This document shows positions 27,998-39,252 of a stretch of DNA of 64,000 nucleotides, piece after piece. Below the pieces are notes generated by a model. That model made no database searches. It saw only the letters and a list, made by a program, of their open reading frames with translations, and was not told the DNA's origin. Position 1 is the first letter of the stretch. Every line of letters starts with the position of its first letter. The stretch is from Bacilli bacterium. Its GTDB lineage: Bacteria; Bacillota_I; Bacilli_A; RFN20; CAG-826. The DNA is taken from assembly GCA_024408085.1 (NCBI GenBank), contig JAKSVH010000004.1:35268-99267 (forward strand), read 5' to 3'. The position numbers and the translations under genes were made by a program.

Positions 27998-30900
27998 ATG
28001 TTTGACGTTTCAAAATTAGCTGGAATTCAAGTTGGTCTTGCTTCTCCTGACCGTATTCGTGAGTGGTCACATGGTGAAGTTACCAAACCAGAAACAATTA
28101 ACTACCGTTCACAAAAACCAGAAATGCAAGGCTTATTCTGTGAAAAAATCTTTGGACCTTCCAAGGACTATGAATGTCACTGTGGTAAGTATAAAAAGAT
28201 CAGATACGCAGGCATGGTTTGTGAAAAGTGTGGTGTCGAAGTTATTTCTAAAGATGTTCGTAGAGAAAGAATGGGTCACATTGAACTTGTTTCTCCATGT
28301 ACCCACATCTGGTACCTCAAAGGTATTCCTTCAAGAATTTCTTTAATTCTCGACATTCCTCCAAAACAACTCGAAGAAGTTGTCTACTTCGTATCACATA
28401 TCTGCTTAAATCCAGGTAACTCAAAAGTATTAAAATACCGCGAATTCCTTGATGAAAAGACCGCAAGAGATGTATTTATTGCAGTCATCCAAGAAATTAC
28501 TCCATTAATTGAACCAGGTTCACTTGATGCAGAAAAAGCAGAAGATATGGTTAAGAAACTTGCTCTTCCACAAGAACCATTTGATTTCTTAACAACAGCA
28601 AGATTCATTAGCAAATACACCGGCGCTGAATTCGGCGAAGGTGCAGAAGCAGTGAAGAGACTCTTAAAAGAAGTCAATCTTGAAGAAGATTTCTTAAAAG
28701 TTTCTGAAGAAGTTAAAACCTCAACTGGACAAAAACGCACCAAAGCCATCAAGAGACTTGAAGCAATTCAAGCCTTCAGACAATCTGACAACAAGCCAGA
28801 ATGGATGGTTCTTGATGTTATTCCAGTTATTCCACCAGATCTACGTCCAATGCTTCAACTCGACGGTGGACGTTTCGCAGCATCTGACTTAAACGATCTC
28901 TATCGTAGAGTCATCATGCGTAACACACGTCTTAAAAAGTTCATTGATATTAACGCACCAAACGTTATCTTAATGAACGCACGCCGTATGCTTCAAGAAG
29001 CAGTTGATGCCTTAATTGATAACGGTCGTAGAAATAAACCAGTTCAAGGTCCATCTGGAAGACCACTCAAATCCTTAAGCTCAAGCTTAAAGGGTAAACA
29101 AGGTCGTTTCAGACAGAACTTACTCGGTAAACGTGTCGACTATTCAGGTCGTTCCGTTATTGCCGTTGGACCAGATCTTAAGATGTATCAATGTGGACTT
29201 CCACGTGAAATGGCTATTTCACTCTTACGCCCATACATTGCAAACCTTTTAATTAAACGCGGATACGTGAGCGCACATAAAGCAGCCGATAGAATTATTG
29301 ATGCTCGTGAACCAATCGTATTCGACATTGTCGAAGAGATTATTAGCGATCACCCAGTTCTTCTTAACCGTGCTCCTACACTTCACCGTCTTGGTATTCA
29401 AGCATTCCAACCAAAACTTGTTGATGGACGTGCAATTCGTCTTCACCCACTTGTTTGTACAGGATTCAACGCTGACTTCGATGGTGACCAAATGGCCGTT
29501 CACCTTCCACTTTCAAAAGCAGCACAACAAGAAGCTCTTAATTTGATGCTTGCATCAAACAACATTCTTGGTCCTAAAGATGGAAAACCAATCGTTACAC
29601 CATCTCAAGACATGGTTTTAGGTAACTATTACTTAACACTTGAAGAAACAAAAGAGGACTTACTTGCCCGTGCAGGTCGTAGAAAAGACCGTGGCGATAT
29701 GGAAGAATATGAGCTCTTTACCATTTATGGTAATTGTGAAGCTAAAGTCTTCAAATCTGTTGATGAAGTTATCGCAGCTTACCAAACAAAGCAAGCTCAC
29801 CTTCATACCAGAATCGCTATTAAGGGTGCTGCATTAAAGAAGACAGGCTTCACCGAAGAAATGAATAAGTCCTACTTACTCACAACTGTCGGTAAAGTTA
29901 TCTTCAACCTTATCTTCCCAGCAGAATTCCCATTCTTAAATGACTCAAATAAGAAAGAAAACCTCAAAGGCGATCTTCCAGAGTACTTTGTTCCAATGGG
30001 AACAAACTTAAGGGAAGCAATTCACAACGCTCCAATCCGTGCTCCATATAAGAAGAAACACCTTGGACAAATCATTGATGAAATTTACCATAGATATGGT
30101 ACTTCAAAGACATCAGCTGTCCTTGATAAGATGAAAGACCAAGGCTTTAAGTATTCTACATGCGCAGGATTTACAATTTCTCTTAGCGATATTCCAATGC
30201 TTAAAGGCAAAGACGAAATCGTTAAGAAAGGCGATGTTGAAGTCGATAAGATCAATAGACTTTATTCTAAAGGTCTTCTTACTAAAGAAGAACACCATAA
30301 GGAAATCGTTGATATTTGGACAAAAGTTCGTGATGAAGCTAAGGATAAACTTACAGTTCAATTCGAAGCTGATAGACGTAACCCAATCTTCATGATGTCC
30401 GATTCCGGTGCTCGTGGTAACATTGGCAATATTCTTCAACTTTCCGGTGTTCGTGGCCTTATGGCTAACCCAAAGGGTGAAGAAATTGAAACCCCAGTTA
30501 AATCATGTTTCCGTGAAGGTGCTTCTGTTTCCGAGTTCTTTATTGCTACTCACGGTGCCCGTAAGGGTGGTGCTGATACAGCCTTAAAGACAGCTGACTC
30601 AGGTTATCTTACACGTAGACTTGTTGACGTCTCACAAGACGTTATCGTTAGAGAAGATGATTGTGGTACTGACCATGGCTTCGTTGTCTTCGAAATTAGA
30701 GATAGTTCACGCGACAGCGTAATTGTCCCACTTGAAGATAGACTTGCTGGTAGATTCTCACTTAGAGCAATCTGCGATCCAAAATCAGGCGAAGTTATTG
30801 TTCCAGCTAACACAATGATCAGCGAAAACGATGCTAAAGCAATCGTTAAAGCAGGCATTAAAGAAGTTGAAATCCGTTCATTATTCGGATGTGAAACCAA

Positions 30901-31858
30901 AAATGGTGTCTGTGTCCATTGTTATGGTAAAAACCTTGCTACTGGCGAACTCGTCAAGAAAGGCGAAGCAGTTGGTATTATGGCTGCTCAATCCATTGGT
31001 GAACCAGGTACTCAGTTAACAATGAGAACATTCAATACCGGTGGTGTTGCAGGAAGCGATATTACTCAAGGTCTTCCAAGAGTTCAAGAACTTGTTGAAG
31101 CACGTAATCCAAAAGGTGAAGCTCTCATTTCTGAAATCGATGGTAAGATTGCTAAGATCGAAGAACAAGGCGGACGTTATCACGTCACAGTCAAAAATGA
31201 TCTTGAAGAAAGAACTTATATCTCCAGCTATGGCGCTCACTTAAGAGTCAAAGTTGGCGATCATGTCTATAACGGCGGTAAGATCACCGAAGGTGCTATT
31301 GCTCCAAAACAATTACTTGAAGTTAGTGACAACGTCAGAGTTGAAAACTACATCCTCAAGGAAATTCAAAAGGTCTACCGTGCTCAAGGTATCGGAATTT
31401 CCGATAAACACATCGAAGTTATCATTAGACAAATGCTTAAGAAAGTTGTTGTCGTTGATAGCGGTGATACCGACATGGTTCCAGGTACAAGACTTGATAT
31501 TGAAGAATTTACAGCTAGAAACGAAGATGCCTTATTTACAGGCAAACGCCCAGCAGTTGCAAGACAACTTATCCTTGGTATTACCAAGGCAGCTCTTGAA
31601 ACTAAGTCCTTCTTATCAGCTGCATCCTTCCAAGAAACAACACGTGTTCTTACCGATGCATCTATTAAAGAAAAACATGATGCTCTCCATGGACTTAAGG
31701 AAAACGTCATTACTGGTAAACTCATTCCAGCAGGCACAGGTTTATTAACCGAAGAAGAAGCTGAAGAGTCCTTAGCTAAATTCACTGTTAAGAACAGAAT
31801 GAAAGAAGTTAAGAAACAGTACATTGAAGTTCACGATCGTCCAGAAGATCTAGACTAA
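27998..31858 (+). CDS. rpoC: RNA polymerase beta' subunit
   Basis: A 1286-residue beta' subunit. The N-terminal zinc site CHCGKYK...CEKCGVE, the catalytic NADFDGDQM triad of aspartates, the bridge-helix region and the second zinc site [13 protein letters not shown] are all present. The insert between trigger-loop halves is short, as in Bacilli. It ends in a terminator rather than continuing to rpsL, since a secreted protease gene intervenes. Confidence 0.98.
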   Translation: MFDVSKLAGIQVGLASPDRIREWSHGEVTKPETINYRSQKPEMQGLFCEKIFGPSKDYECHCGKYKKIRYAGMVCEKCGVEVISKDVRRERMGHIELVSPCTHIWYLKGIPSRISLILDIPPKQLEEVVYFVSHICLNPGNSKVLKYREFLDEKTARDVFIAVIQEITPLIEPGSLDAEKAEDMVKKLALPQEPFDFLTTARFISKYTGAEFGEGAEAVKRLLKEVNLEEDFLKVSEEVKTSTGQKRTKAIKRLEAIQAFRQSDNKPEWMVLDVIPVIPPDLRPMLQLDGGRFAASDLNDLYRRVIMRNTRLKKFIDINAPNVILMNARRMLQEAVDALIDNGRRNKPVQGPSGRPLKSLSSSLKGKQGRFRQNLLGKRVDYSGRSVIAVGPDLKMYQCGLPREMAISLLRPYIANLLIKRGYVSAHKAADRIIDAREPIVFDIVEEIISDHPVLLNRAPTLHRLGIQAFQPKLVDGRAIRLHPLVCTGFNADFDGDQMAVHLPLSKAAQQEALNLMLASNNILGPKDGKPIVTPSQDMVLGNYYLTLEETKEDLLARAGRRKDRGDMEEYELFTIYGNCEAKVFKSVDEVIAAYQTKQAHLHTRIAIKGAALKKTGFTEEMNKSYLLTTVGKVIFNLIFPAEFPFLNDSNKKENLKGDLPEYFVPMGTNLREAIHNAPIRAPYKKKHLGQIIDEIYHRYGTSKTSAVLDKMKDQGFKYSTCAGFTISLSDIPMLKGKDEIVKKGDVEVDKINRLYSKGLLTKEEHHKEIVDIWTKVRDEAKDKLTVQFEADRRNPIFMMSDSGARGNIGNILQLSGVRGLMANPKGEEIETPVKSCFREGASVSEFFIATHGARKGGADTALKTADSGYLTRRLVDVSQDVIVREDDCGTDHGFVVFEIRDSSRDSVIVPLEDRLAGRFSLRAICDPKSGEVIVPANTMISENDAKAIVKAGIKEVEIRSLFGCETKNGVCVHCYGKNLATGELVKKGEAVGIMAAQSIGEPGTQLTMRTFNTGGVAGSDITQGLPRVQELVEARNPKGEALISEIDGKIAKIEEQGGRYHVTVKNDLEERTYISSYGAHLRVKVGDHVYNGGKITEGAIAPKQLLEVSDNVRVENYILKEIQKVYRAQGIGISDKHIEVIIRQMLKKVVVVDSGDTDMVPGTRLDIEEFTARNEDALFTGKRPAVARQLILGITKAALETKSFLSAASFQETTRVLTDASIKEKHDALHGLKENVITGKLIPAGTGLLTEEEAEESLAKFTVKNRMKEVKKQYIEVHDRPEDLD

Positions 31859-31867
31859 AAATTTCTT

Positions 31868-31899
31868 AAAGGTTACTGATTAAATTCGGTAACCTTTTT
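31868..31899 (+). terminator. rpoC terminator
   Basis: AAAGGTTAC (31868-31876) pairs with GTAACCTTT (31889-31897), extended inward by three further pairs, with T-rich sequence after it. Confidence 0.88.
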
Positions 31900-31927
31900 C
31901 TTATAAAAGAAATAGGGTAAAAATTGG

Positions 31928-31953
31928 CCCATACGAAGTCTAGCTTCTATGGG
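31928..31953 (+). other. Imperfect hairpin between two terminators
   Basis: CCCATA-C-GAAG pairs with CTTC-TATGGG around a TCTAG loop: ten pairs with one bulged C and no following T run. It may be an RNA-processing or protein-binding site; function unknown. Confidence 0.45.
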
Positions 31954-31960
31954 GAAAATT

Positions 31961-31987
31961 AGAGCGAGCGTTCACTCGCTCTTTTAT
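31961..31987 (+). terminator. Second terminator upstream of the lipoprotein gene
   Basis: Perfect 8-bp stem AGAGCGAG (31961-31968) with CTCGCTCT (31975-31982), loop CGTTCA, then TTTT. Transcription arriving from rpoC should be fully stopped before the next gene. Confidence 0.85.
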
Positions 31988-32003
31988 TTTGGTTTATTTT
32001 GGT

Positions 32004-32009
32004 TATAAT
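32004..32009 (+). promoter_or_regulatory. -10 box of the M6 protease gene
   Basis: TATAAT ends six bases before the ATG at 32016. No good -35 box is seen at 17 bases. The transcript is predicted to be leaderless. Confidence 0.65.
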
Positions 32010-32015
32010 AGTTGC

Positions 32016-33560
32016 ATGAATTTCAAAAGAAATTTGTTTGTTATTACGACCGCACTCGTGGGTGCTTTAGCCCTAGCTGGGTGTGATTTTGGCGAGAACA
32101 AATTTAAACATTTTGAATTTATTGAAGAAAAACAAGATACAAAAGAAGATTATCTTAATTTCATGGTGAAAGATAATGCTACAGGGGAAGATAAAGATTT
32201 AGGCAATGCTTATTCTCTTATGAGAGATTATGCTGGTCAAAGTCATATGAAATCAATCGGTGAACAAAAGATGATTGTTGTGCCAGTAGAATTCCCAGAT
32301 TATAAAGTTGAAAAATTATCACTTACCAATGAACAATATATTGAAGGAATTAACAAAGCATTCTTTGGAAATGCCAAGAATAATGCTTATGTTTCGGTGG
32401 GCGAGTACTTTAATAAATCAAGTTATGGAAAACTAAAACTTGATGGAAAAGTATGTGATCAAGTTTTCACTTTTCCATATTCAATTGAGAAAATTAAAGA
32501 AAGTAAACTTGAACGTGATGTTTTAGCAAATGATATTTACAAAAAGGTAATTGATTGGTACAAAGAAAATTATGATGACATTGCTGACTACGAAGTAGAA
32601 GGCTTAAAAACAGGCAAAAACGTGCCTATTTATATGATTTATACTCATCCAAGTATTTCTGACTCAAAAGAAGATGAAACAGGCTTCTTCTGGGCTTATA
32701 CATTTAGTGATGTTCCTCTTTCTTGGTCCAGTGCTTCATTCATGTATCTTCAATATGGAGAACCAGATGCTCATACTTACATTCATGAGACTGGTCATTT
32801 ACTTGGATTAAGCGATTATTATCCAACAATCATTCCTGAAGAAAGCAAAACAAAGACCAAAGCTGGCGAAAAAGAAGTTGAAGAGGAAGAAGAAAAAGAA
32901 CCATATGTTGCTTATGAACCAACCGCTAGAATTGATATGATGGATTGCTCAATTGGTGATGAAACATCTTTTTCAAAGATGCTTCTTAATTGGGCAAAAC
33001 CAACTTATGTAAATTCAAGCCAAGATGTAACAATTAGATCATTTACAGAAACAGGTGATGTAGTCTTACTTTCTAACAACTGGAATCACACACCGTTTGA
33101 TGAATATTATTTATTTGAATATTACTCTCCAACTGGATTAAATTCATACGATATTTCAGTCGGTAATAGCGAAGCTAAACTTCCAAAACTTCCAGGTATC
33201 AAAATTTATCATGTTGATGCTAGACTTGCTTATTTTGAAAGCAAAACAATTAAGAGTTATTGCGTCTTTGGAGAAAAGGCTCCAGGTTCAACATTTACTC
33301 TTGGATTTGCTCATGATAACAACACTTACATCAACCCAGATGATTATCAAAAAAATTATCTTTATACATTAATTTTGAATCATGAAGAAGGCATGAAAAC
33401 AGGTGCAGCGGTGGATTCAAACCTCTTCAGATACGGTGATGAAATTCCTGATTTGAAAATAAATTCAGGAGAGAAATTAAATTACAAAATTTCAGTCAGT
33501 TGGTCAGGATTTGAAGAAGTTGGTATAAAGTTTGAAAAAGTCGAGAAAACAACAAAATAG
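32016..33560 (+). CDS. Secreted lipoprotein with M6-like zinc metalloprotease domain
   Basis: A 514-residue exported lipoprotein. The signal peptide ends in a lipobox (LALAGC, C23). MIVVPVEFPDYK (86-97) and SVGEYFNKSSYGKLKL (127-142) resemble the start of immune-inhibitor-A-type M6 proteases. The zinc site is HETGHLLGLSD: H257, E258, H261 and probably D267. An acidic-lysine low-complexity loop follows (about 277-303). It should act on extracellular proteins at the membrane surface. The start is ATG 32016 rather than an in-frame upstream ATG at 31989, because the signal peptide and -10 box fit only the former. It interrupts the usual rpoC-rpsL linkage and has its own promoter and terminator. 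Confidence 0.8.
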   Translation: MNFKRNLFVITTALVGALALAGCDFGENKFKHFEFIEEKQDTKEDYLNFMVKDNATGEDKDLGNAYSLMRDYAGQSHMKSIGEQKMIVVPVEFPDYKVEKLSLTNEQYIEGINKAFFGNAKNNAYVSVGEYFNKSSYGKLKLDGKVCDQVFTFPYSIEKIKESKLERDVLANDIYKKVIDWYKENYDDIADYEVEGLKTGKNVPIYMIYTHPSISDSKEDETGFFWAYTFSDVPLSWSSASFMYLQYGEPDAHTYIHETGHLLGLSDYYPTIIPEESKTKTKAGEKEVEEEEEKEPYVAYEPTARIDMMDCSIGDETSFSKMLLNWAKPTYVNSSQDVTIRSFTETGDVVLLSNNWNHTPFDEYYLFEYYSPTGLNSYDISVGNSEAKLPKLPGIKIYHVDARLAYFESKTIKSYCVFGEKAPGSTFTLGFAHDNNTYINPDDYQKNYLYTLILNHEEGMKTGAAVDSNLFRYGDEIPDLKINSGEKLNYKISVSWSGFEEVGIKFEKVEKTTK

Positions 33561-33606
33561 CTGGGAAAACATAGGGATTTTTAAAACCTAAAACCCAGCT
33601 TTTTCT
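33559..33606 (+). terminator. Terminator overlapping the protease stop codon
   Basis: AGCTGGG (33559-33565) pairs with CCCAGCT (33594-33600), with an inner TAGG/CCTA stem, followed by TTTT. The first two bases of the stem are the last two of the stop codon. Confidence 0.85.
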
Positions 33607-33636
33607 TTATTTAAAAAATAATATTTAAAATATTTG

Positions 33637-33664
33637 TTGACAATCTATATATAGATAGTAAAAT
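33637..33664 (+). promoter_or_regulatory. rpsL-rpsG-fusA promoter with palindromic spacer
   Basis: TTGACA (33637-33642), 16-base spacer, TAAAAT (33659-33664). The spacer contains the perfect palindrome ATCTATATATAGAT (33643-33656), which could be a repressor site or only A+T-rich symmetry. Confidence 0.75.
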
Positions 33665-33670
33665 CTATGT

Positions 33671-33771
33671 CGACACACGAAGGACCCGATATGGGTCTAT
33701 ATATTTACCGGAAATATGGTACACCGGAGAATGTGTGCAATAAGATAGAATCATTGAAAGGAGGACAATCA
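33671..33771 (+). promoter_or_regulatory. Structured leader of the str operon
   Basis: About 100 bases before rpsL. CACAC (33674-33678) can pair with GTGTG (33733-33737) to close a domain with hairpin GACCC/GGGTC (33683-33687 with 33693-33697). A second element can form either TACC/GGTA (33706-33709 with 33718-33721) or CCGG/CCGG (33708-33711 with 33724-33727); these exclude each other. The frame of rpsL stays open through this leader, but the family start is MPTINQL. Confidence 0.45.
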
Positions 33772-34191
33772 ATGCCAACTATTAATCAATTAGTTAAACA
33801 AGGTCGTTCAAAATTAGTGAAGAAGTCCAAATCACCAGCTCTTGGTAAAAGATGGAATTCATTAAAATCTACAACAAGCGATCAACCATCCGCTCAAAAG
33901 AGAGGCGTTTGTACCCGTGTCGGAACAATGACACCAAAGAAACCAAACTCAGCTCTTAGAAAATACGCTCGTGTACGCTTATCCAACGGATATGAAGTCA
34001 CAGCATACATCGGTGGTGAAGGACACAACTTACAAGAGCACTCCACAGTCATCATTCGTGGTGGCCGTGTTAAAGACTTACCAGGTGTTCGTTACCACAT
34101 CGTTCGCGGTACTCTTGACTGTGCTGGTATCGAAGCTCGTCGTCAAGGCAGAAGCTTATACGGAACCAAACGTCCAAGAAAAGCCGAATAG
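33772..34191 (+). CDS. rpsL: 30S ribosomal protein S12
   Basis: A 139-residue S12 of the decoding centre. [12 protein letters not shown] start, [17 protein letters not shown] and [14 protein letters not shown] are intact, including the lysines whose mutation gives streptomycin resistance, so a streptomycin-sensitive form is expected. The start is ATG 33772 behind AAAGGAGG; upstream in-frame ATGs lie in the leader. rpsG follows after 23 bases. Confidence 0.97.
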   Translation: MPTINQLVKQGRSKLVKKSKSPALGKRWNSLKSTTSDQPSAQKRGVCTRVGTMTPKKPNSALRKYARVRLSNGYEVTAYIGGEGHNLQEHSTVIIRGGRVKDLPGVRYHIVRGTLDCAGIEARRQGRSLYGTKRPRKAE

Positions 34192-34214
34192 TTATTTAGA
34201 AAGGAGAAAACAAT

Positions 34215-34685
34215 ATGCCACGTAAAGGTAAAGTAGCAAAACGCACAGTTTTGCCAGATCCAATTTATAATTCAAAATTGGTTACTGCATTAATCAATCG
34301 TATTATGATTGACGGAAAAAGAGGCACTGCTCAAACCATTCTTTATAACGCCTTCAAGAGAATTGAAGAAAAGTCTGGAAAACCAGCAATGGATGTCTTT
34401 GCAACCGCAATCAACAACATTATGCCAGAAGTCGAACTTAAAGTTCGTCGTATTGGCGCAGCCAACTATCAAGTCCCTGTTGAAGTTTCAGCAGAACGTA
34501 AAGTTACATTAGGACTTCGTTGGTTAGTCACCTATGCCCGTTTAAGAAACGAAAAATCAATGGAAGAAAAATTAGCCGGAGAAATTATCGATGCTGCAAA
34601 TGGAACAGGTGCATCAGTTAAGAAAAAAGAAGATACACACAAAATGGCAGAAGCCAACAAGGCTTATGCTCATTACCGTTGGTAA
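34215..34685 (+). CDS. rpsG: 30S ribosomal protein S7
   Basis: A 156-residue S7, which nucleates the 30S head. The [20 protein letters not shown] start, [19 protein letters not shown] and the C-terminal [13 protein letters not shown] are diagnostic. AAAGGAG upstream; fusA follows after 15 bases. Confidence 0.97.
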   Translation: MPRKGKVAKRTVLPDPIYNSKLVTALINRIMIDGKRGTAQTILYNAFKRIEEKSGKPAMDVFATAINNIMPEVELKVRRIGAANYQVPVEVSAERKVTLGLRWLVTYARLRNEKSMEEKLAGEIIDAANGTGASVKKKEDTHKMAEANKAYAHYRW

Positions 34686-34700
34686 TAGGAGTGAAAACTT

Positions 34701-36779
34701 ATGTCACGTCAATATGATTTAGCACATACTCGTAACATCGGTATCATGGCTCACATCGATGCCGGTAAAACTACTACCACAGAACGTATCCTTTATTTCA
34801 CAGGTAAAATCCACAAAATTGGTGAGACACACGAAGGTGCCGCAACAATGGACTGGATGGAACAAGAACAAGAAAGAGGTATTACTATTACCTCAGCTGC
34901 TACCACAGCTTTCTGGAAGAACAACCGTATTAACATTATCGATACCCCGGGGCACGTCGACTTCACAGTAGAAGTTGAACGTTCACTTCGTGTTCTTGAT
35001 GGTGCTGTTACAGTTCTTGATGGAAAAAATGGTGTTGAACCACAAACTGAAACAGTTTGGAGACAAGGTTCAAAATATGGCGTTCCACGTATCGTCTTTG
35101 TTAACAAACTCGATGCTATCGGCGCTGACTTTGAAATGAGTGTTAACTCATTACACGAAAGACTTGCCGCTAACGCAGCAGCAGTCCAATACCCAATCGG
35201 TATTGAATCAACCTTAAAAGGTTGTATTGATATTATTGAACGCAAAGCATGGGTCTACACTGACGATGTCAATGAACCACCTCATGAAGAACCAATCCCA
35301 GAAGAATACAAAGACAAAGTTGAAGAACTTCGTCAAAAACTTCTCGAAGCTCTTGCAGCATTCGATGACGATTTAATGATGATGGTCCTTGAAGGACAAG
35401 ACGTTCCTGTCGACATGATTAAGAAAACAATTCGTAAAGCAGTTCTTACTGGTGAATTCTTCCCAGTTTTCTGTGGATCTGCTTACAAAAACAAAGGTGT
35501 TCAATTACTCCTTGATGGCGTAGTTGATTACTTACCATCACCACTTGATATTGCACCAGCAAAAGGTGAATTACTCGACGGAAGCGAATTTCACGCTAAA
35601 CCAGATGATAATGAACCACTCGTTGCTCTTGCATTCAAGATTGCTACTGACCCATTCATTGGCCGTTTAGCATATGTCCGTGTTTATAGCGGAACTCTCA
35701 CATCAGGTTCTTATGTCCTCAACTCAACAAAAGATGGCAAAGAACGTATCGCTCGTGTCGTCTTAATGCACTCGAACCACCGTGAAGAAGTTGACGCTTT
35801 ACACGCTGGCGACATTGGCGCAGTTGTTGGTCTCAAAAACACAACTACAGGTGATACTCTCTGTGATGAAAAACATCCTGTCATTCTTGAAAGAATGGAA
35901 TTCCCAGAACCAGTTATCGAAGAAGCTGTTGAACCAAAGACCAAAGCTGACCAAGAAAAGATGGGCATTGCCCTCGCAAAACTTGCTGAAGAAGACCCAA
36001 CATTCAAGGTTCACACAAACCAAGAAACAGGTCAAACCATTATTGCAGGTGTTGGCGAATTACACCTTGACGTCTTAGTTGATAGACTTCGCCGTGAATT
36101 TAACGTTGAAGTTAACGTAGGCGCACCACAAGTTGGTTATAAGGAAACAATTCGTGCAACTGCAGAATGTGAAGGTAAGTACATTAAGCAATCTGGTGGT
36201 CACGGTCAATATGGTCACGTTTGGATCAGATTTGAACCTAACCCAGGAAAAGGCTTTGAATTCGTTGACGCCGTTGTTGGTGGTGCAGTTCCAAAAGAAT
36301 TCATTAAACCAACTATGGAAGGTACAGTCGATGCAATGCGCAGAGGTTTAGTTGCTGGATTCCAAGCAATTGATATCAAAGCTACATTATTCGATGGTTC
36401 TTCACACGATGTTGACTCATCCGAAGCTGCTTACAAGGTCGCTGCATCTATGGCTCTCAAAGAAGCTGCTAGAAAATGTGACCCAGTTATTCTCGAACCA
36501 ATCATGAAGATTGAAGTTACAGTTCCTGAACAATATTATGGTGATGTCATTGGTGATATTTCCCGTAGACGTGGAAATATGACTGGTGAAACACAACGTG
36601 GAAATGCTAAGATTGTTGAAGCAGAAGTACCACTTTCAGAAATGTTCGGTTACGTTACAGACCTTCGTTCATTCACCCAAGGTAGAGGTAACTACACAAT
36701 GCAATTCTCTCACTACGGAGAATGTCCAAGATATGTCCAAGACGAGATTATTAAAAAGTCTGGCATGTCAAATCGTTAA
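34701..36779 (+). CDS. fusA: Elongation factor G
   Basis: A 692-residue translocase GTPase. G1 [10 protein letters not shown]2/switch region RGITITSA, G3 DTPGHVDF and G4 NKLDA are all present, followed by domains II-V with normal length. It is a single standard EF-G in the str operon. No fusidic-acid resistance change was recognised by eye. Confidence 0.98.
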   Translation: MSRQYDLAHTRNIGIMAHIDAGKTTTTERILYFTGKIHKIGETHEGAATMDWMEQEQERGITITSAATTAFWKNNRINIIDTPGHVDFTVEVERSLRVLDGAVTVLDGKNGVEPQTETVWRQGSKYGVPRIVFVNKLDAIGADFEMSVNSLHERLAANAAAVQYPIGIESTLKGCIDIIERKAWVYTDDVNEPPHEEPIPEEYKDKVEELRQKLLEALAAFDDDLMMMVLEGQDVPVDMIKKTIRKAVLTGEFFPVFCGSAYKNKGVQLLLDGVVDYLPSPLDIAPAKGELLDGSEFHAKPDDNEPLVALAFKIATDPFIGRLAYVRVYSGTLTSGSYVLNSTKDGKERIARVVLMHSNHREEVDALHAGDIGAVVGLKNTTTGDTLCDEKHPVILERMEFPEPVIEEAVEPKTKADQEKMGIALAKLAEEDPTFKVHTNQETGQTIIAGVGELHLDVLVDRLRREFNVEVNVGAPQVGYKETIRATAECEGKYIKQSGGHGQYGHVWIRFEPNPGKGFEFVDAVVGGAVPKEFIKPTMEGTVDAMRRGLVAGFQAIDIKATLFDGSSHDVDSSEAAYKVAASMALKEAARKCDPVILEPIMKIEVTVPEQYYGDVIGDISRRRGNMTGETQRGNAKIVEAEVPLSEMFGYVTDLRSFTQGRGNYTMQFSHYGECPRYVQDEIIKKSGMSNR

Positions 36780-36825
36780 TCAAATTAATACAAAATGTAT
36801 TGATTTAGGTTATAAATTACATTAT

Positions 36826-36851
36826 TATAATTTCGTTGAATTTTACGAAAT
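36826..36851 (+). promoter_or_regulatory. Probable tuf promoter -10 box and leader hairpin
   Basis: TATAAT (36826-36831) lies between fusA and tuf; a -35 box at the right distance is weak. ATTTCGT (36830-36836) and ACGAAAT (36845-36851) form a perfect 7-bp hairpin overlapping it. Separate tuf expression is plausible. Confidence 0.5.
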
Positions 36852-36875
36852 CTAACCTTAAGGAGGAAAATTCAA

Positions 36876-38054
36876 ATGGCAAAAGAAAAATTTGATAGAA
36901 GCAAAACTCACTTAAACATTGGTACCATTGGCCACGTTGACCATGGTAAAACCACTTTAACAGCTGCTATCACAACAGTCCTTGCTAAAAAGGGCGGAGC
37001 AGTAGCCAAAGCATACGATCAAATCGATGCTGCTCCAGAAGAAAAAGCTCGTGGTATTACAATTAATACCGCACACATTGAGTACGAAACAGCAACAAGA
37101 CACTATGCTCACGTTGACTGCCCGGGCCACGCTGACTATGTTAAAAACATGATCACCGGTGCCGCACAAATGGATGGAGCAATCCTTGTCGTCGCAGCAA
37201 CTGATGGCGTTATGCCACAAACACGTGAACACATTCTTCTCGCAAGACAAGTCGGTGTTCCATACATTGTTGTTTTCTTAAACAAATGTGATTTAGTTGA
37301 TGATCCAGAACTCATTGACATCGTTGAAATGGAAGTCCGTGATTTACTTACATCCTATGGATTCCCAGGAGACACAACACCAATTATCCGTGGTTCTGCT
37401 AAAGTCGCACTTGATGGTGGCGATACAAAACCAATCGAAGATTTAATGGATGCTGTTGATTCTTATATCCCAGTTCCAGAACTCGATAAAGATAAACCAT
37501 TCCTTCTCCCAATCGAAGACGTCGTCACAATTACAGGTCGTGGCACAGTCGTTACTGGTAGAGTTGAACGTGGTGTTGCACACATGAACGATGAAGTTGA
37601 AATTGTCGGTATTAAAGATACACAAAAATCAGTTATTACCGGTATGGAAATGTTCCGTAAACAATTAGACTTCGTTCAACCAGGTGATAACGTCGGTATC
37701 TTACTCCGTGGTATTAACCGTGATCAAGTCGTCCGTGGTCAAGTTCTTGCAAAACCAGGATCAATTGTTCCACATACCAAATTCACAGCTTCAGTCTACG
37801 TTTTAAAGAAAGAAGAAGGCGGACGTCACACAGCTTTCTTAAGCAACTACCGTCCACAATTCTATTTCCGTACTACAGACATTACAGGTGTTATTACACT
37901 TCCAGCTGGTACAGATATGGTTATGCCAGGTGATAACGTTGAATTAACAGTCGAATTAATCCACCCAGTCGCAATCGAAAAGGGAACCAAGTTCTCAATT
38001 CGTGAAGGTGGCCGTACAGTTGGTTCAGGTTCAGTCATTGAAATTATTAAATAA
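36876..38054 (+). CDS. tuf: Elongation factor Tu
   Basis: A 392-residue EF-Tu. [26 protein letters not shown] and NKCD motifs of the GTPase domain and the C-terminal [10 protein letters not shown] are intact. It delivers aminoacyl-tRNA to the ribosome. AAGGAGG precedes the ATG. It ends the str block with a clear terminator. Confidence 0.98.
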   Translation: MAKEKFDRSKTHLNIGTIGHVDHGKTTLTAAITTVLAKKGGAVAKAYDQIDAAPEEKARGITINTAHIEYETATRHYAHVDCPGHADYVKNMITGAAQMDGAILVVAATDGVMPQTREHILLARQVGVPYIVVFLNKCDLVDDPELIDIVEMEVRDLLTSYGFPGDTTPIIRGSAKVALDGGDTKPIEDLMDAVDSYIPVPELDKDKPFLLPIEDVVTITGRGTVVTGRVERGVAHMNDEVEIVGIKDTQKSVITGMEMFRKQLDFVQPGDNVGILLRGINRDQVVRGQVLAKPGSIVPHTKFTASVYVLKKEEGGRHTAFLSNYRPQFYFRTTDITGVITLPAGTDMVMPGDNVELTVELIHPVAIEKGTKFSIREGGRTVGSGSVIEIIK

Positions 38055-38074
38055 TTATATTATTTAACAAATTT

Positions 38075-38098
38075 AAGACCTCTTCGGAGGTCTTTTTT
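38075..38098 (+). terminator. tuf terminator
   Basis: AAGACCTC (38075-38082) with GAGGTCTT (38087-38094), closed by a TTCG loop, followed by T residues. Confidence 0.95.
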
Positions 38099-38100
38099 GT

Positions 38101-38129
38101 TTGTTTATTCTTTACATTTAGTCCATAAT
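38101..38129 (+). promoter_or_regulatory. Promoter of the RDD gene pair
   Basis: TTGTTT (38101-38106), 17-base spacer, CATAAT (38124-38129); seven bases to the ATG, so a leaderless start is expected. The -35 box abuts the tuf terminator. Confidence 0.6.
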
Positions 38130-38136
38130 TTAGATT

Positions 38137-39252
38137 ATGAAGCAGCGTAAATACACATTACCTAGACACACGAACCTCGCGAAGCAATCGAGTAGAACAG
38201 GTGCCTTTTTAATTGATGTCGCTGTATTTGGTTTACTCACTATTGCATTTTTATTTGGTTGTTTTAGATTGATTTTAAATCCAATCGCCGAGCCATATAA
38301 AAATGAACTTCAAACAGAGCAAGTAAATTCACACTTAAGATATAGAGATGAAAATGGTGACCCTCAAGTTATTAAGACTGATTCTTCTTTTGAAGAATAT
38401 CGCGATGTAATTTCGTATTATTACATGAATTACTTAACTGGAAATGTTGCTGAACCAGGCACAGGTTCTAGACTCGCAGATGAACCTATTAAAAATGATG
38501 ATGGAATAGAGGTTAAGAAATCTGAGTATTATACAGTTGAGTGGTTTAATAAAAATATACTTCAAATTAAGTCTCAAAATCCTGATGAAGACGAAAATTG
38601 TTTATTTACTTATCAAAAAGTTGATGGAGTTTACGATAAAACAAAACTTGGAATTCCAAAGGATTATTCAAAAGTTACAGAAACAGATATCAATAAGTAC
38701 ATGCAAAATGCCTATTTATCAACTTATTTAGAGAATTTTAATAAATTAAGCTATGTTATTGATTTAACCAATAAAGAAACGTTTATTTATTCACTTGAAA
38801 TAGTTTTATCAATGTTTATTGCCGCTATTGGAACTTATATTATTATTCCTATTATTATTAAAAGAGGAAGAACAGTTGGGAAATTATGTTTTAAGCTTGC
38901 ACTTGCAAACTCTGATGGTTATAAAGCTGAAAACAAACAATTAATTATGAGATTAGTTCCATTAGTGGTCGTTATTGCATCATTTTTAATACCGTTCTGG
39001 AACGATATTTTCTTGGTTATCTTAATTCCACTTATTATTTTCCTTGTTTCATTTGCTTTAGCAATGGCATCTCCAAAGAAAGCATCTTTACATGACTTTG
39101 TTGCAAGAACCATTGTTATTGATGATAAAACATCCATTATCTTTGATAATGAAATAGAAGAAGAAAATTACATTATCAAAGAAGATAATCTTGAAGTTGA
39201 GATTAAAGAAAATGGAGATGGAGAAGAACCTGAAATAAGTTATGAAAAATAG
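38137..39252 (+). CDS. RDD-family membrane protein with large extracytoplasmic loop (first of a pair)
   Basis: A 371-residue membrane protein. TM1 spans about 24-46 and begins with the RDD-like RTGAFLIDVAVFG; then about 150 hydrophilic residues probably face outside; TM2 (about 222-245) is followed by the RDD-type GRTVGKLCFKLALANSDG, then TM3 and TM4 (about 270-312) and an acidic cytoplasmic tail. Ordinary RDD proteins lack the large loop. Function unknown; RDD proteins have been linked to ion transport and stress tolerance. It overlaps the next gene by 11 bases. Confidence 0.7.
   Translation: MKQRKYTLPRHTNLAKQSSRTGAFLIDVAVFGLLTIAFLFGCFRLILNPIAEPYKNELQTEQVNSHLRYRDENGDPQVIKTDSSFEEYRDVISYYYMNYLTGNVAEPGTGSRLADEPIKNDDGIEVKKSEYYTVEWFNKNILQIKSQNPDEDENCLFTYQKVDGVYDKTKLGIPKDYSKVTETDINKYMQNAYLSTYLENFNKLSYVIDLTNKETFIYSLEIVLSMFIAAIGTYIIIPIIIKRGRTVGKLCFKLALANSDGYKAENKQLIMRLVPLVVVIASFLIPFWNDIFLVILIPLIIFLVSFALAMASPKKASLHDFVARTIVIDDKTSIIFDNEIEEENYIIKEDNLEVEIKENGDGEEPEISYEK

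Noticed and set aside
31254..31824. Long open frames of 146-164 codons on both strands inside the 3' part of rpoC
   Set aside because: They overlap conserved rpoC sequence completely, have no ribosome binding site and encode no recognisable domain; they are by-products of rpoC codon usage.
33667..33771. N-terminal extension of S12 beginning at ATG 33667
   Set aside because: That ATG is two bases after the -10 box and thus probably not transcribed; the AAAGGAGG site and family alignment support ATG 33772.
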